Source of the DNA: Branchipolynoe longqiensis
Lineage: Eukaryota; Annelida; Polychaeta; Phyllodocida; Polynoidae
Assembly: GCA_030323885.1 (NCBI GenBank)
Contig: CM059198.1
Coordinates: 76,283,045 to 76,347,044 of the forward strand
Length of the DNA: 64,000 bases
Direction: 5' to 3'
This document shows positions 46,167 to 56,022 of this stretch, piece by piece. Every line of letters starts with the position of its first letter. The first letter of the stretch is position 1. The notes under the pieces were generated by a model. That model was not told the origin of the DNA. It did no database searches and saw only the letters and a program-made list of their open reading frames with translations. A program made the translations under genes and the position numbers.

Positions 46167-47985
46167 ACTGAGATATGTGCATTTATGCTCTTAAGGAGAT
46201 TATACAGAAGTATCATAGTTTAAATTCTACTATGTTTTTGTGTTTTCTCGACGCCTCTAAGGCATTTGATAGAGTGAATCATGCAAAACTGTTTGAAAAA
46301 CTAGTGCAGCATGGTACTCCAGGCTATCTAAGCAGGATATTAATATTTTGGTATACACCCCAATCAATGGTAGTCAGGTGGGGTGATGCCATGTCAGAAT
46401 CCTTCCAAGTCAGTAATGGTGTACGTCAAGGAGGGATAGTGTCCCCCTATTTATTTAATGTTTATATGGATGACTTGTCGAAAAGGTTAAATCAGTGTAA
46501 AACTGCAAATATTAATGGATTATTACTTCTAAATCATCTTATGTATGCTGATGACTTGGTAATATTCTCACCATATAGTAGTGGACTGCAAATGCTACTT
46601 AATATATGCTCTGAATGTCTGGATACTTATGAAATCACTAGAGGCAAGAATAAGAAAGGCAGAGTATAGAGTGTTCAGAAGGAACCAGAAGGAGCTTGCT
46701 TGTTTTATTATTATATAGGCTGTATAATCCAAGATGGCTGTCACACCTGATCAGCTCCTCCAATCAGCAATAGGCATTCACAATTCAACCAATGAACATC
46801 CAACCTGCCTGTATCCAAGCCTTGGTTGTTTATGGCTACAGTGCCCTGTTGTGTCTGGGTGTGCAGTGATCCGTAAATAACAATTGGGGAGGGGGAGGGG
46901 GTATGTGAGCAGAGCTCCCAAGGCTCTGTCACACTAAAAGTAGTGCCCCTCTCACACAATCTATAACTACATACTGTTTATATCGACTCAGTAAAGGATC
47001 ACCAGCACCACATAATACCTTAATGGCTCTGGCTGTATATATACCATTTACCTTTTTATATAACAATTGTAATTACTATAGACTAGTTTACACCTCCGCC
47101 AATGTCTAAATATCGGAAACTTTTACAGCGAGTTTACAAATGGCGGTGCCCACATAAGGCTATTTCCGTTTCCGTTTGCTGGATTTTCATGATTTCATTT
47201 TCCACCTCTATGAGTATGAGTATTGTTTATTTATATAGACACGTGTGAGTCCATAGCCTCCCCTCTGGGTGGGTCGGTATTAAAAATATGGTAATGATCA
47301 TTCGATCAAGATATGACAAGGATACTGTATTTCCTGCTTTTATTTTAACTGGTGTTCCCCTGTCAATCTCTACTGAAGTCAAGTACTTAGGACACTTTAT
47401 GACCGATGACTTTAGATATGACAGGGATATTAATAGACTGTGTCACAAGTTATATGCTCAGCCTCAGGGAAATATGCTCATCAGGAAATTTCATATGAGT
47501 ACAGCTGATGTGAAGGTAAATTTATTGATCACTTTCTGTATTCCCTTGTATACTGCCCAGATTTGGTGGAACTATAGAATGTATAGCATTAGAAAACTGA
47601 ATGTAGCATATAATGGCATTATAAGGTTATTACTCCGTCTACCTAGGTATCACAGTGCTAGTCAGCTGTTTGCAACTATTGATGTGCCAGCCTTCCAGGC
47701 TGTTATCAGGGATCTAATATTCAAATTTATTACTAGACTTGACAAGTCAGAATATGTTATAAGGGACTTGTGAAAATAAAAGAGAGTGATCTCAGATTTA
47801 GGTCTGCCATATGGAGGCATTGGTACAAACTACTGTATGTAGACCAACATTTTGATATTGGTTAGTATGGTAGTATTCATACTATTACTTATATCCTATT
47901 CACATTAATTTTGATATCTACCTACCATGAACCAAATTATGTAACTACCTTAATCCTGAGTTGGAAATAAAGAATTGAATTGAAT
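46167..47985 (+). mobile_element. CR1-like LINE, 5'-truncated, interrupted by an insertion
   Basis: Two coding pieces, 46175-46645 and 47286-47773, continue one reverse transcriptase. The first has FLDASKAFDRVNH, GVRQGGIVSPYLFN and the catalytic MYADDLVIFS. The second has VKYLGHFMTDD and the conserved C-terminal 'FCIPLYTAQIWW' block. It is 5'-truncated next to foldback L; the 3' end has AATAAA and a (GAATT)n tail. The clade within the CR1 group is uncertain. It lies in HMGCL intron 1. Confidence 0.82.
46646..47285 (-). mobile_element. Insertion in the LINE; left half LTR- or promoter-like
   Basis: On the minus strand, from about 46958 down it shares 'cacataccccctccc', 'ttattta(c/t)ggatcactgc', a TATA-like 'atataataataaa' and a pyrimidine-rich block with 52610-52985. 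Bases 46960-47285 are not recognised. Confidence 0.45.
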
Positions 47986-47993
47986 ATATATTT

Positions 47994-48288
47994 AGGAAGT
48001 GGCTATTCGTACAGGACCTTATCAATACCCAGAGCGCTTATTAGTACGCCACTCCTTTATCACGTGGTATCTTGGTGTATCCCCGTCGCGTTAGGGTTTG
48101 GATAACTTTGTTTGTTTGTTATTGTCTTACATCCTAGCAACATCTAAGGTCATATCAGGACAGGGGGTTAGGATAAGGGTTAACTTATCCTAGGGTTAGG
48201 ATGAGTGTTAAGTTAGGGTTAGGGCTTATGATTGGGTCAAATAAGCGCTCTGGCTATTAATATGGTCCCGTACGAATAGCCACTGCCT
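47994..48288. mobile_element. Foldback element O with a SINE-A piece in its loop
   Basis: 'agtggctattcgtacaggac' and 'cagagcgctt' pair with 'aagcgctctg' and 'gtcccgtacgaatagccact'. The loop contains a SINE-A tail (48105-48165) and degenerate TTAGGG-like repeats. Confidence 0.8.
48105..48165 (-). repeat. SINE-A tail fragment
   Basis: 'cttacatcctagcaacatct' then 'aaggtcatatcagga'. Confidence 0.7.
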
Positions 48289-48315
48289 TATATTTATCCC
48301 TGCTACTGGCTCCAG

Positions 48316-48669
48316 TGTCACGGTTTAGATTCTCAGTGGGTTTAGAGTCTACGCTCGGGGTTCTGCACATGTGCATATTCGATTAACACGACTCGGGCGA
48401 CTCGGGTCACCTGAGTTGCTAGAAATTCAAATAGAGCACCGCGAGTGGAGTTGACAAAAACACATGCCGCATGCAAAAAGTCCCAACCCCAGTAACCCAC
48501 CTCTTGGCTAGAGTTGGCTTGGAGCGATGACGTCACATTTGTGCGTCAAAAAGTAGCTCGGGTCACCTGAGTTGATTAATCGAATATGCTGAAATGCCAG
48601 TCGATTTTGACGCATGCGCAGAACCCCAAGCATAGACTCTAAACCCACTGAGAATTTAAACCGCGACAC
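48316..48669. mobile_element. Foldback element P, 28 bases after O
   Basis: 'tgtcacggtttagattctca' and 'gtgggtttagagtcta' pair with 'tagactctaaacccac' and 'tgagaatttaaaccgcgaca'. Inner arms 'cgactcgggtcacctgagtt' are also repeated inverted. Confidence 0.85.
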
Positions 48670-48888
48670 CGGGACCGGGTTAGAGTAGGCATTAGACATA
48701 CGGATAGGGGTGGATCTTTTACTTATTGAGTCTGAGGCTACTCTGGGTATGGGTGAATCTTTTATCTATGTTACTGTAAATGTAACTGAGTAGTTCTCCA
48801 GGATTGGAGACCCTTTGGGTTGGGCTTCAATATTAATCACTAAACTCTTCAAAACAATTTGTTCAGAAAAACAATTTGTTCATATACC

Positions 48889-49070
48889 TGTCGTGGGGGT
48901 GATGAAAATGGGAAATACTGCGCCTAGAGCGGGACTCGAACCCACATCTCTTTGCATTCCGGGCCAGTGTGCTAACCATTACACCACCTAGGCTCCCTGA
49001 TATCAACACACTCCCCACGCCTACCTGTCTATGTGGTTACTTGCCTGAGAGGTCAGTGCAGACCACTACA
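48889..49070 (-). repeat. 182-bp LTR-B (3' copy) with tRNA-like segment
   Basis: Starts TGTAGTGGTC and ends CCACGACA (TG...CA) on the minus strand, directly after a polypurine tract at 49071-49083. Confidence 0.75.
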
Positions 49071-49189
49071 CTCGTCCCCCTGGAATTGTAAGTCTTGTAA
49101 TGCTTACAATTACATACATACAGGCAATGCACTAACACATACATACACAGGGTAGGTTCAACAACCATACAGCGCAAAGCTTGTACAGG

Positions 49190-49208
49190 ATCCTGGTCAC
49201 GGCACCAA
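49190..49208 (-). other. Candidate primer-binding site
   Basis: TTGGTGCCGTGACCAGGAT follows the CA end of LTR-A immediately, as in Ty3/Gypsy and BEL elements, where 'TGGTGCCGTGACC' sequences are common. Confidence 0.6.
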
Positions 49209-49541
49209 TGTAATGGCCCACGGCCCTCCGACTCACCCTTTCTCTCACGAAAGAACACCAAGATTCAATTCAGTGTACGCTTCACCTGGTTTATTGAACC
49301 CTCTGCTCTCCGCGGCGTCAGTAGTTGTCTGACCCGCCCCCTGACTTGCCAGATCCCACATCGACTCTATAGGTGTGTGTGGGGGGGTGGGTCAACCACA
49401 CGCAGTAGAGGTCAGCCCGGTTGGGGTCTGACCGGTGGTGACCCGTGCCGCCACCTAGCGCAGTGTAGTGGAACTGCGCTGGTGGCGTCGTAGTCTCCGC
49501 TGCTACCGCGTGATAGTAGAGCTCATGTTCAGACTACTACA
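49209..49541 (-). repeat. LTR-A, 333 bp
   Basis: TGTAGTAGTC...CCATTACA on the minus strand, preceded by CTCTAAGGGGGGCAG (polypurine tract, 49542-49556) and followed by the primer-binding site. It contains AATAAA (TTTATT at 49290-49295) about 80 bases before its end. The U3 part recurs at 53505-53718. Confidence 0.72.
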
Positions 49542-50436
49542 CTGCCCCCCTTAGAGTCTCACCGGTTGCAGACTGCAAACCGATGAGAATCGAGAAATGA
49601 TAGAAGTCAACATGAGAACTAACTTGAAAGGGAGAGAAGCCTTACAAAGCTATGTATGTATCCTTTTGCGCAATTCCTAGACCTGCCTGCAGCGAAATAG
49701 CGATATGAATCTAGCTAGCTGCAAGGCAAACATGTTATCAGTCTAGGTGAAGAAAGAGTCTTTAAATGAGTCGCACAAAGACGACCTCTCCCAGCCTCTA
49801 TGTAGTTGGTGTATAGAATGTTTTTTGCTGGGAGAGAATTCATACCCCACAAGTGGAACCCCCTCGACAGAAGGAAGCAAGGAACTACTCAGTCCGCCCC
49901 CCGCCGCCCCCCATCTCAGAAGAACCGTTAGCGGGGCGCTCCCCCTTCTACGCGGAGCGGCTCCTCTTGGAGCTTCCTCAGTCCGTCCTCCTTGTGCCCG
50001 CGTCGCCTGGCCAGTAGATCACAGACGGTATTACACCGCGGACACGTCACGCCGCCGCACCCAGGACCCGTCACGCTCGGTGACCCGCTCCGGTGCAGAG
50101 TGCATGAAAGTAGAAGGGCGGTGTTACTTATAACAATTGAGAAAGTCTCCGCAGATACAACGTTCAGGAATGCAATACATTTCATAAGAAGCAATGGGCG
50201 CCAGCAAGAACCCGGCCTCCTACAAAGAAAATTACACCCCATGTGCATCCTCCCCTGTTATAACAGGAGCCGACGCACACGCTGTCAATCATGTTCTGCC
50301 GGAAGCGCTTACTATAGTAGTAATTTAAAATAAAGAATGCAGCATAAAATAAGAGCCAGGGCGACACTGCATAGGAAAAATTTTTTTAGTGTAAAATGGA
50401 CAGTGTCTACCCACCAACTCCCACACCATTGACCAC

Positions 50437-50549
50437 TCCGGGCCAGTGTGCTAACCATTACACCACCTAGGCTCCCTGATATCAACACACTCCCCACGCC
50501 TACCTGTCTATGTGGTTACTTGCCTGAGAGGTCAGTGCAGACCACTACA
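50437..50549 (-). repeat. LTR-B, truncated 5' copy (113 bp)
   Basis: Virtually identical to the first 113 bases of the 3' copy, then breaks off inside the tRNA-like segment. Confidence 0.75.
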
Positions 50550-51259
50550 TACCTATAGGGAATATACTAAGCAAACACTAGTATCAAAACCAGACACATA
50601 AAGAGTCCACAAGGTAGAAAAATAATTAAATAAAGTGGAAAATTGACCAAAAAATGTCAGCCATAAATTTGCACTGCAGTGCCCACCATCTTTGAAGCTG
50701 TGAATAAAGAAAACTATCAAGTACAGTTAATTCAATTTGATTTTATGTTGTCAAGATTATATCAATAAAGATATTTTTCACTACTTTTAGGTTTTTACAT
50801 TGCACAGTTACATGACAATATCGCTGTAAACATACCTGTCCTGTGCGTACCTTTGGGGTCACATTGACAGCACAGATGGTTTGTTTGTTTTACCAGTTAT
50901 CAAGCATAATCAATAATACTTTTATTTAATCTATGACCTACAATGTTTTCAAATAATAGGAGGTAATCTGGAATAATCAGAAATTGGCTGATTTAAAGCA
51001 ATTTTTATTGATCGTGTCACATTTGTAACCTACGGGACAACCAATTTACAAATTCAATATTTGAGAGCTGAAATGTCATATAACTCATAATGAGGGAAGG
51101 GAAGAGTCCAGACTAAACAAACCATCGTAGTGACATAAACTGCAATAATTGATGGTGTGTCACGTTTTTGTGCACATGTACGCACGGGGCCAAAACGTGC
51201 GAGTCATTACTATGGTCAAAATCTGATCAAAATTTAACCGATATCACAACCATCGTTAA
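50550..51259. other. HMGCL intron 1, no feature recognised
   Basis: A/T-rich sequence without clear repeats or exons. Confidence 0.4.
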
Positions 51260-51469
51260 TTAGTCTACTCTGTCAATAACGGCCTCTGTTAATGACAAAT
51301 CTCTCTCAGTAATGGCAAAAAGTGCTGGTCCCATCACGGCACCCCTTTAATTTAATAGCATTGCCTCTGTCTAACGGACAACTGTCTTATGCGGACAGCG
51401 AGCCGTTTTTTTCACCTATTTGATCAATATTCTGTCAATAACGACATGCCATATAGTTATAATATAGTA

Positions 51470-51618
51470 GAAATGACTAATTGTACAAATGACAAATTGT
51501 TCAAATGACATATTGTTCAAATGACATATTGCACAAATGACAAATTGTACAAATGACAAATTGTAGAAGTGATGAATACTAGAAATGACTAATTGTACAA
51601 ATGACAAATTGTGGAAAT
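51470..51618. repeat. 16-bp tandem repeat, about 9 copies
   Basis: Unit 'tacaaatgacaaattg' with single-base variants. Confidence 0.85.
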
Positions 51619-51649
51619 GTCTTTGTAAGAACCATCCTAGTCAGTCAAG

Positions 51650-51831
51650 TGTTGTGGTCTGCACTGACCTCTCAGGCAAGGAGCCGCATAGACTGGTAGG
51701 CATGGGTAGTGTGTTGATATCAGGGAGCCTAGGTGGTGTAATGGTTAGCACACTGGCCCGGAATGCAAAGAGATGTGGGTTCGAGTCCCGCTCTAGGCAC
51801 AATATTTCCCATTTTCATCACCCCCACGACA
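51650..51831 (+). mobile_element. Solo LTR-B, 182 bp, with CAAG target duplication
   Basis: TGTTGTGG...CACGACA, exactly the length of the 48889-49070 copy. The flanks are CAAG before and CAAG after, which is what a solo LTR left by LTR-LTR recombination looks like. It carries a 72-base tRNA-like segment at 51727-51798. Confidence 0.75.
51727..51798 (+). other. 72-base tRNA-like segment inside LTR-B (not a functional tRNA gene)
   Basis: A 7-pair acceptor stem closes (GCCTAGG with TCTAGGC, one G-T). The D region 'gtgtaatggttagcac' resembles tRNA-Gln, and the T arm GTGGG-TTCGAGT-CCCGC pairs. The anticodon stem does not pair, so it is not a working tRNA. It may act as a Pol III promoter or reflect SINE ancestry. 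Confidence 0.6.
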
Positions 51832-52609
51832 CAAGCATAAAAGAAAAACATTGGTTTCAACCCATTCCGTCAGTTAGTCTCCGCCTATAACGGATCTCTC
51901 TCTTTTACGGCATCTTGCTCCAGTCACATGGGTGTCTGTTATAGACAGAGTAGACTGTACTTTTAAAGTCTAGTCTTGATATTTTGATGTGAATATGTTT
52001 TGTTATTTGACCGGAAAGCAATATACTAAAGTTGAAATGGCCATTCTACGTCTTGACCTAGTGGTGTCACATGTAACACTGTCTCACAGTCACAAGCTAC
52101 TAACTTCACTATTCTTTGACAAATATGTATGATCTGCTTTTATGGAACTACATATATAATGAGTATATTATATGGAATAATTCTTTTGATAACACAACAA
52201 AACATTGTTATATATGAAGAAGATGGAAAACCTTTGATTTGTGATGGGATGTGCGTTACAGTTTCACAAATAAATTATATTTTTTGTGATCAGAGTTTAA
52301 TGTAGATACTGCACTTTGTGCTTTAAAAGTTATCTTTCCTGTTGTACTTCAACATCCCATACCAATAATCTGGTCAACATCTGTGATACTGTACTTGAAT
52401 GATGGTGGTGTCACATTGTAACGCACGGGACTGTAAAATTTTCCGAGATATGGGATATGGAGAACTCTGCTATAATAAATTGCAAACTTGTCTATAAAAT
52501 GGTAAATAGTATATAAAACCAAAGGCATATAAGCAATATGTGGAGTTGGTGCTCTATTACTAATTAGGATAGAATTTGTGTATTAATATAGTATAGAGAG
52601 AGAGGGTCA

Positions 52610-52985
52610 CTTCTTGACCTGAGGGAGTGTCACTTCTTAGGTGGGACAGTCTTTGGGAAGTTGCCTCACATACCCCCTCCCCTCCAAGAGTTATTTATGG
52701 ATCACTGCCACAGATACAGATCTAACCATGTCTTGGTAACAGGGATATTGAACCCTCATTGGTGGATAGAGGAATGCTTTTTAGGGATTGGAAGATTGGA
52801 TCATGTGATCACCACCATCTTGTTCTGGAAACTATAAATATAATAAATGAGAGTCTCACTCTCCTACCTTTCACTCTTTATCTACTTTCCTTCCTTGCCT
52901 GTAGTGCTTTCTTATTAGCCTATCTACACCACTCAAACCGCCAGCTGTCGACTTTACAAAACGCTCTGTGCATCAACATTCTTTG
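52610..52985 (+). repeat. LTR-like or promoter-bearing dispersed repeat
   Basis: Has 'cctcacataccccctcccct', 'ttatttatggatcactgcc', a TATA-like 'actataaatataataaa' and a C/T-rich block, in the same order as the insertion at 46646-46958 (opposite strand). Confidence 0.5.
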
Positions 52986-53504
52986 AAGCCTAATTACATC
53001 AAAACCAGGGGTGGTAGTGATTTTTTGTTGTTGGTTGATGATTTCACTCATGTGGAAGTTTATAAATAGTATACAATAGATGTTCAGAATACATTTGAAT
53101 TTTTGACACTAATGCAACAATTGGGTCTCCAATTCTGGAGAATCACTTAACTGTGACATTAACAGTATAAGTCAGAGTACCCTTTCAACTTCAGGTTCAA
53201 ATCCATTCATCGTTCTTGATCACTATGCCTCGATGAATGAGCATAACACATTTAATGAATAATTTAATAAGCCAATCGTGTCGGTCCCTCTTTTGATTAA
53301 TAATATAACTATTTACAATAGACATAGTGTAGATGAACTTCCCATACACCTTGGTAGACTTGTAGAAACATCAAATACCAGATACCCTTTCAAAACAAAC
53401 ACATTCTGATAAAATACATTAAACCCTTTAATTTGACATATAGATGGACTTTATAGGCATAGTAGAAGCAAAGTTATTACATTTCATGTGTCAGGAAAAT
53501 AGGA

Positions 53505-53718
53505 TAATTGACTCGCCCCCTAACTCACCAGGTCCCACGTCGCCTCTATAGGTGGGTGGGGGGTGTGATTAGCCACACAGAGTAGAGGGCAGCCCAGTCG
53601 GGCTCTGCCCAGTGGCTAGCGTGCCGACACCTAGCGCAGTTCAGTGTAACTGCGTAGGTGTGCGGCATAGTGTCTGCTGGCATCACATGGTAGTGGAGCT
53701 CATGTACAGACTACTATA
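53505..53718 (-). repeat. LTR-A U3 fragment
   Basis: 'cacctagcgcagt', 'tggtagtggagctcatgtac' and 'agactacta' parallel 49318-49541; the poly(A)-signal half is missing. Confidence 0.7.
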
Positions 53719-53941
53719 GTATCTAAACAAAATCACAATATAACATCAAACTACTTTGCACACAAAGAGACATGTTTACCAATCTGATGATGCTTTTATA
53801 AGAAGGCCATTTTTCATTCGCACTGGCTATTCGCAGAGCTGCTGCTCAGGGATAGCATGGCCGATGCAACACTGTATGGTCAAGTTTTTCTATCCCGATG
53901 ACGCATGAGGACTGTTTCACAGGGATTTGCAAGTCTGTAAC

Positions 53942-53997
53942 TTTGTATATAACTTATAGTTGTAAAAACCAGTATAACTTATAGTTGTAAAAACCAG
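53942..53997. repeat. 26-bp direct duplication
   Basis: 'gtataacttatagttgtaaa' plus 'aaccag' occurs twice in a row, just before the LINE fragment. Confidence 0.8.
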
Positions 53998-54061
53998 GTG
54001 CTAAGCAATATGGGACAAAACTTTGTCCATTGTAACGATCAATATACTATCTACTTATGCA

Positions 54062-54372
54062 CCTACAGGAAAAGAAGTGACATAATTGAAGTATTTAAAA
54101 TTATGAAAGGTTTTGATAAAATAGATATGAACCAATTTTTCACCTTGAATAAAAGAGAAGGCAGCCGGGGCCATACTCTCAAACTAGTCAAACCCAGAGC
54201 CGTTTCAAAATTAAGGCAACACAGTTTCTCAAACAGGATCATAAATATATGGAATAGTCTCCCACAAAATGTTATTGATGCCGGCTCAATAAATTCATTC
54301 AAGAACAGATTAGAAAATGCATGGGCTGATGATCCAGGGAAATTTGACCACTTATTCACCACATGCTACTAA
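54062..54372 (+). mobile_element. CR1/L2-type LINE, 3' coding end only
   Basis: RKRSDIIEVFKIMKGFDKID, then RGHTLKLVKP, then SNRIINIWNSLPQNVIDAGS and NSFKNRLENAW: the conserved extreme C-terminus of reverse transcriptases of this LINE group. 5'-truncated; the frame is intact to the stop at 54370-54372. Confidence 0.85.
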
Positions 54373-54414
54373 TTTATTCCGATAGAGTACATATTGATTT
54401 GAAGCAAATGTCCT

Positions 54415-55252
54415 TGTGTTTTCAGTGTAACCGTTTCTGTGCTGTTGTGTGTCAATCGTTAAAATGGACAAAAAAAAAGAAGAGTTATCACCTTTTGAGA
54501 CAGGTTTCCACACAAAACTTGACATTTTTAGGACATTTCACATGCCACTTGCTTTATAAACAGTAGTAATAATAATTTGAAACCTCATTGCTATGGTTTT
54601 GTCTTATTTGTGAATATTAAAGAGAAAAGCAAGAAAATATTAGCAGAGTAACAGTAACAAAGTGGAAAAACAATTTTACACAAATGTTCGGCTCAAATTT
54701 CAATGTTTAGGGGCAATTTCAGGATTTATCTTTTACTATACCATAACTGGGTCCATGCATAGTGTCAAATGGTGAAAATAATTCCTGTACTGTATCTGTA
54801 CTCAGTGTTTGATACAGAGTTTCATAGTATTTGCAAGTGGAAACGAAATGTTACGATGTTAATGACTCCAGAAAATGTTAACTATTTCATCATTAAAATT
54901 TTTTTTTAGAAATAAATGTCTTCAACTTAATGAAGACATTGTATATGACCATTTGAAGTGAAATGAGCTGTTGTTCAGAGGTTTTCATTAAGTTTGTGAC
55001 ACTTTATTTTCAATGCTGTTGACAATGTCACAAATTAGTGATGTAATTTTCTATGTATTTAGCTACATCCATCCCAATAAGATACATAATACACAATATT
55101 AACATTTACTTTTGATCTAAACTATCTCCCACATTATCTGGCTAACTGATGAAATCTAAATATTGACACTCCAATAAAGGGTTTCTTTGAAATATGCATT
55201 TCTAGTAGACTACCTCAAGTGGTACACAGCTTCTGAGAACGACCCATATATG
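54415..55252. mobile_element. Chimeric copy of element I with a different left end
   Basis: Bases 54415-54506 resemble the right end of the MITE at 21743-22008 ('caccttttgagacag'). From 54507 ('tttccacacaaaacttgaca') to 55252 it repeats element I and ends 'ttctgagaacgacccatata'. Confidence 0.7.
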
Positions 55253-55379
55253 CATTACGATTATGTATAGTAGCACAATGACTTAGCCTTAGAGTGTTTT
55301 ATTTTGGTAAATGTGTTTATTCCTCTGAATATACAATTTGTCAGTGTGAGGGCACTGGTCTTCCAGCTGTTGAACAATC

Positions 55380-55659
55380 CGAGTGCGGTGGCCGAATCGG
55401 TAGAGCACAGGCCTCGCGTGCAGAAGATCGGGAGTTCGCGAGTTCGGTTCCCAGACGAGTCAAACCAATGACTTAAAAATTGATACTTATCGTTTCCTAA
55501 CCTGGTGCTCGCCATTATTACTGTGACTGAGTGGGATATCGGGTCATGGTGCTGGCGGCCTGATTTCCCAATGGGGAAGCACTATCAAATCGCCAAGTCG
55601 GTACCCATCCTGATATGACCTTAGATGTTGCTAGGACGTAAAACAACAACAAACAAACC
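55380..55659 (+). mobile_element. SINE-A variant, plus orientation
   Basis: The head 'gcggtggccgaatcggtaga' differs from the standard head (as does 62254), while body and tail ('gttgctaggacgtaaaacaa') are typical. Confidence 0.78.
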
Positions 55660-56022
55660 AAACACATCTGTGTGGTGGGTGTGGTAGAGGCTTAGGGATG
55701 TGGTGGGTGTATATGGTGGGGCCTTAGGGATGTAGGGGTGTAGGTCTGTGTGGTGGGGGTTGACGGTGTATGTGTGATTGATTGATTGATTGATTGGTGG
55801 TTGCTTTATGCCGTGTCGGCAGCATAGGCCATATTCACGGTGAGAAATGTTAGTTTTTTGTTCAAACCATCGCTTTTACATGTAAAAGCAGACAATCAAT
55901 TATGTGCCAATAGACACTCATTAAATTAGAAAGCTCACAATCATATATTTGTGGTCAAGGGAAACAAATTCCCATAGAAAAAGAAAAGTTTTATTAATAA
56001 TTGATAGAATCTATTTAGTAAA

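Larger units (their letters stand above)
48889..50549 (-). mobile_element. LTR retroelement with 4-bp target duplication, internally rearranged
   Basis: Flanked by TACC on both sides (48885-48888 and 50550-50553). Minus-strand order: 5' LTR (50549-50437, truncated), about 0.9 kb internal, polypurine tract, a different LTR (49541-49209), primer-binding-like site, about 105 bp internal, second polypurine tract, 3' LTR (49070-48889). No protease, RT or integrase motif is present. The minus-strand frame at 49928-50248 has a CxxC-type 'CPRCNTVC' but nothing diagnostic, so the element is non-autonomous. Confidence 0.7.
51260..51959. mobile_element. pogo/Tigger-like MITE, about 700 bp, carrying later insertions
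   Basis: Left 'agtctactctgtcaataacg' and right 'tgttatagacagagtagact' pair. The arms repeat the 'aacgga' and 'ataac' steps typical of pogo-type ends (CAGT...). The solo LTR at 51650-51831 and a 16-bp tandem array interrupt it. Confidence 0.65.

Noticed and set aside
48190..48235. Telomere-like TTAGGG repeats
   Set aside because: Only two or three imperfect units, inside the loop of foldback O; no array.
49747..50133. 128-codon plus-strand frame in the LTR element
   Set aside because: No domain; the GC-rich segment keeps frames open on both strands, and the element is oriented on the minus strand.
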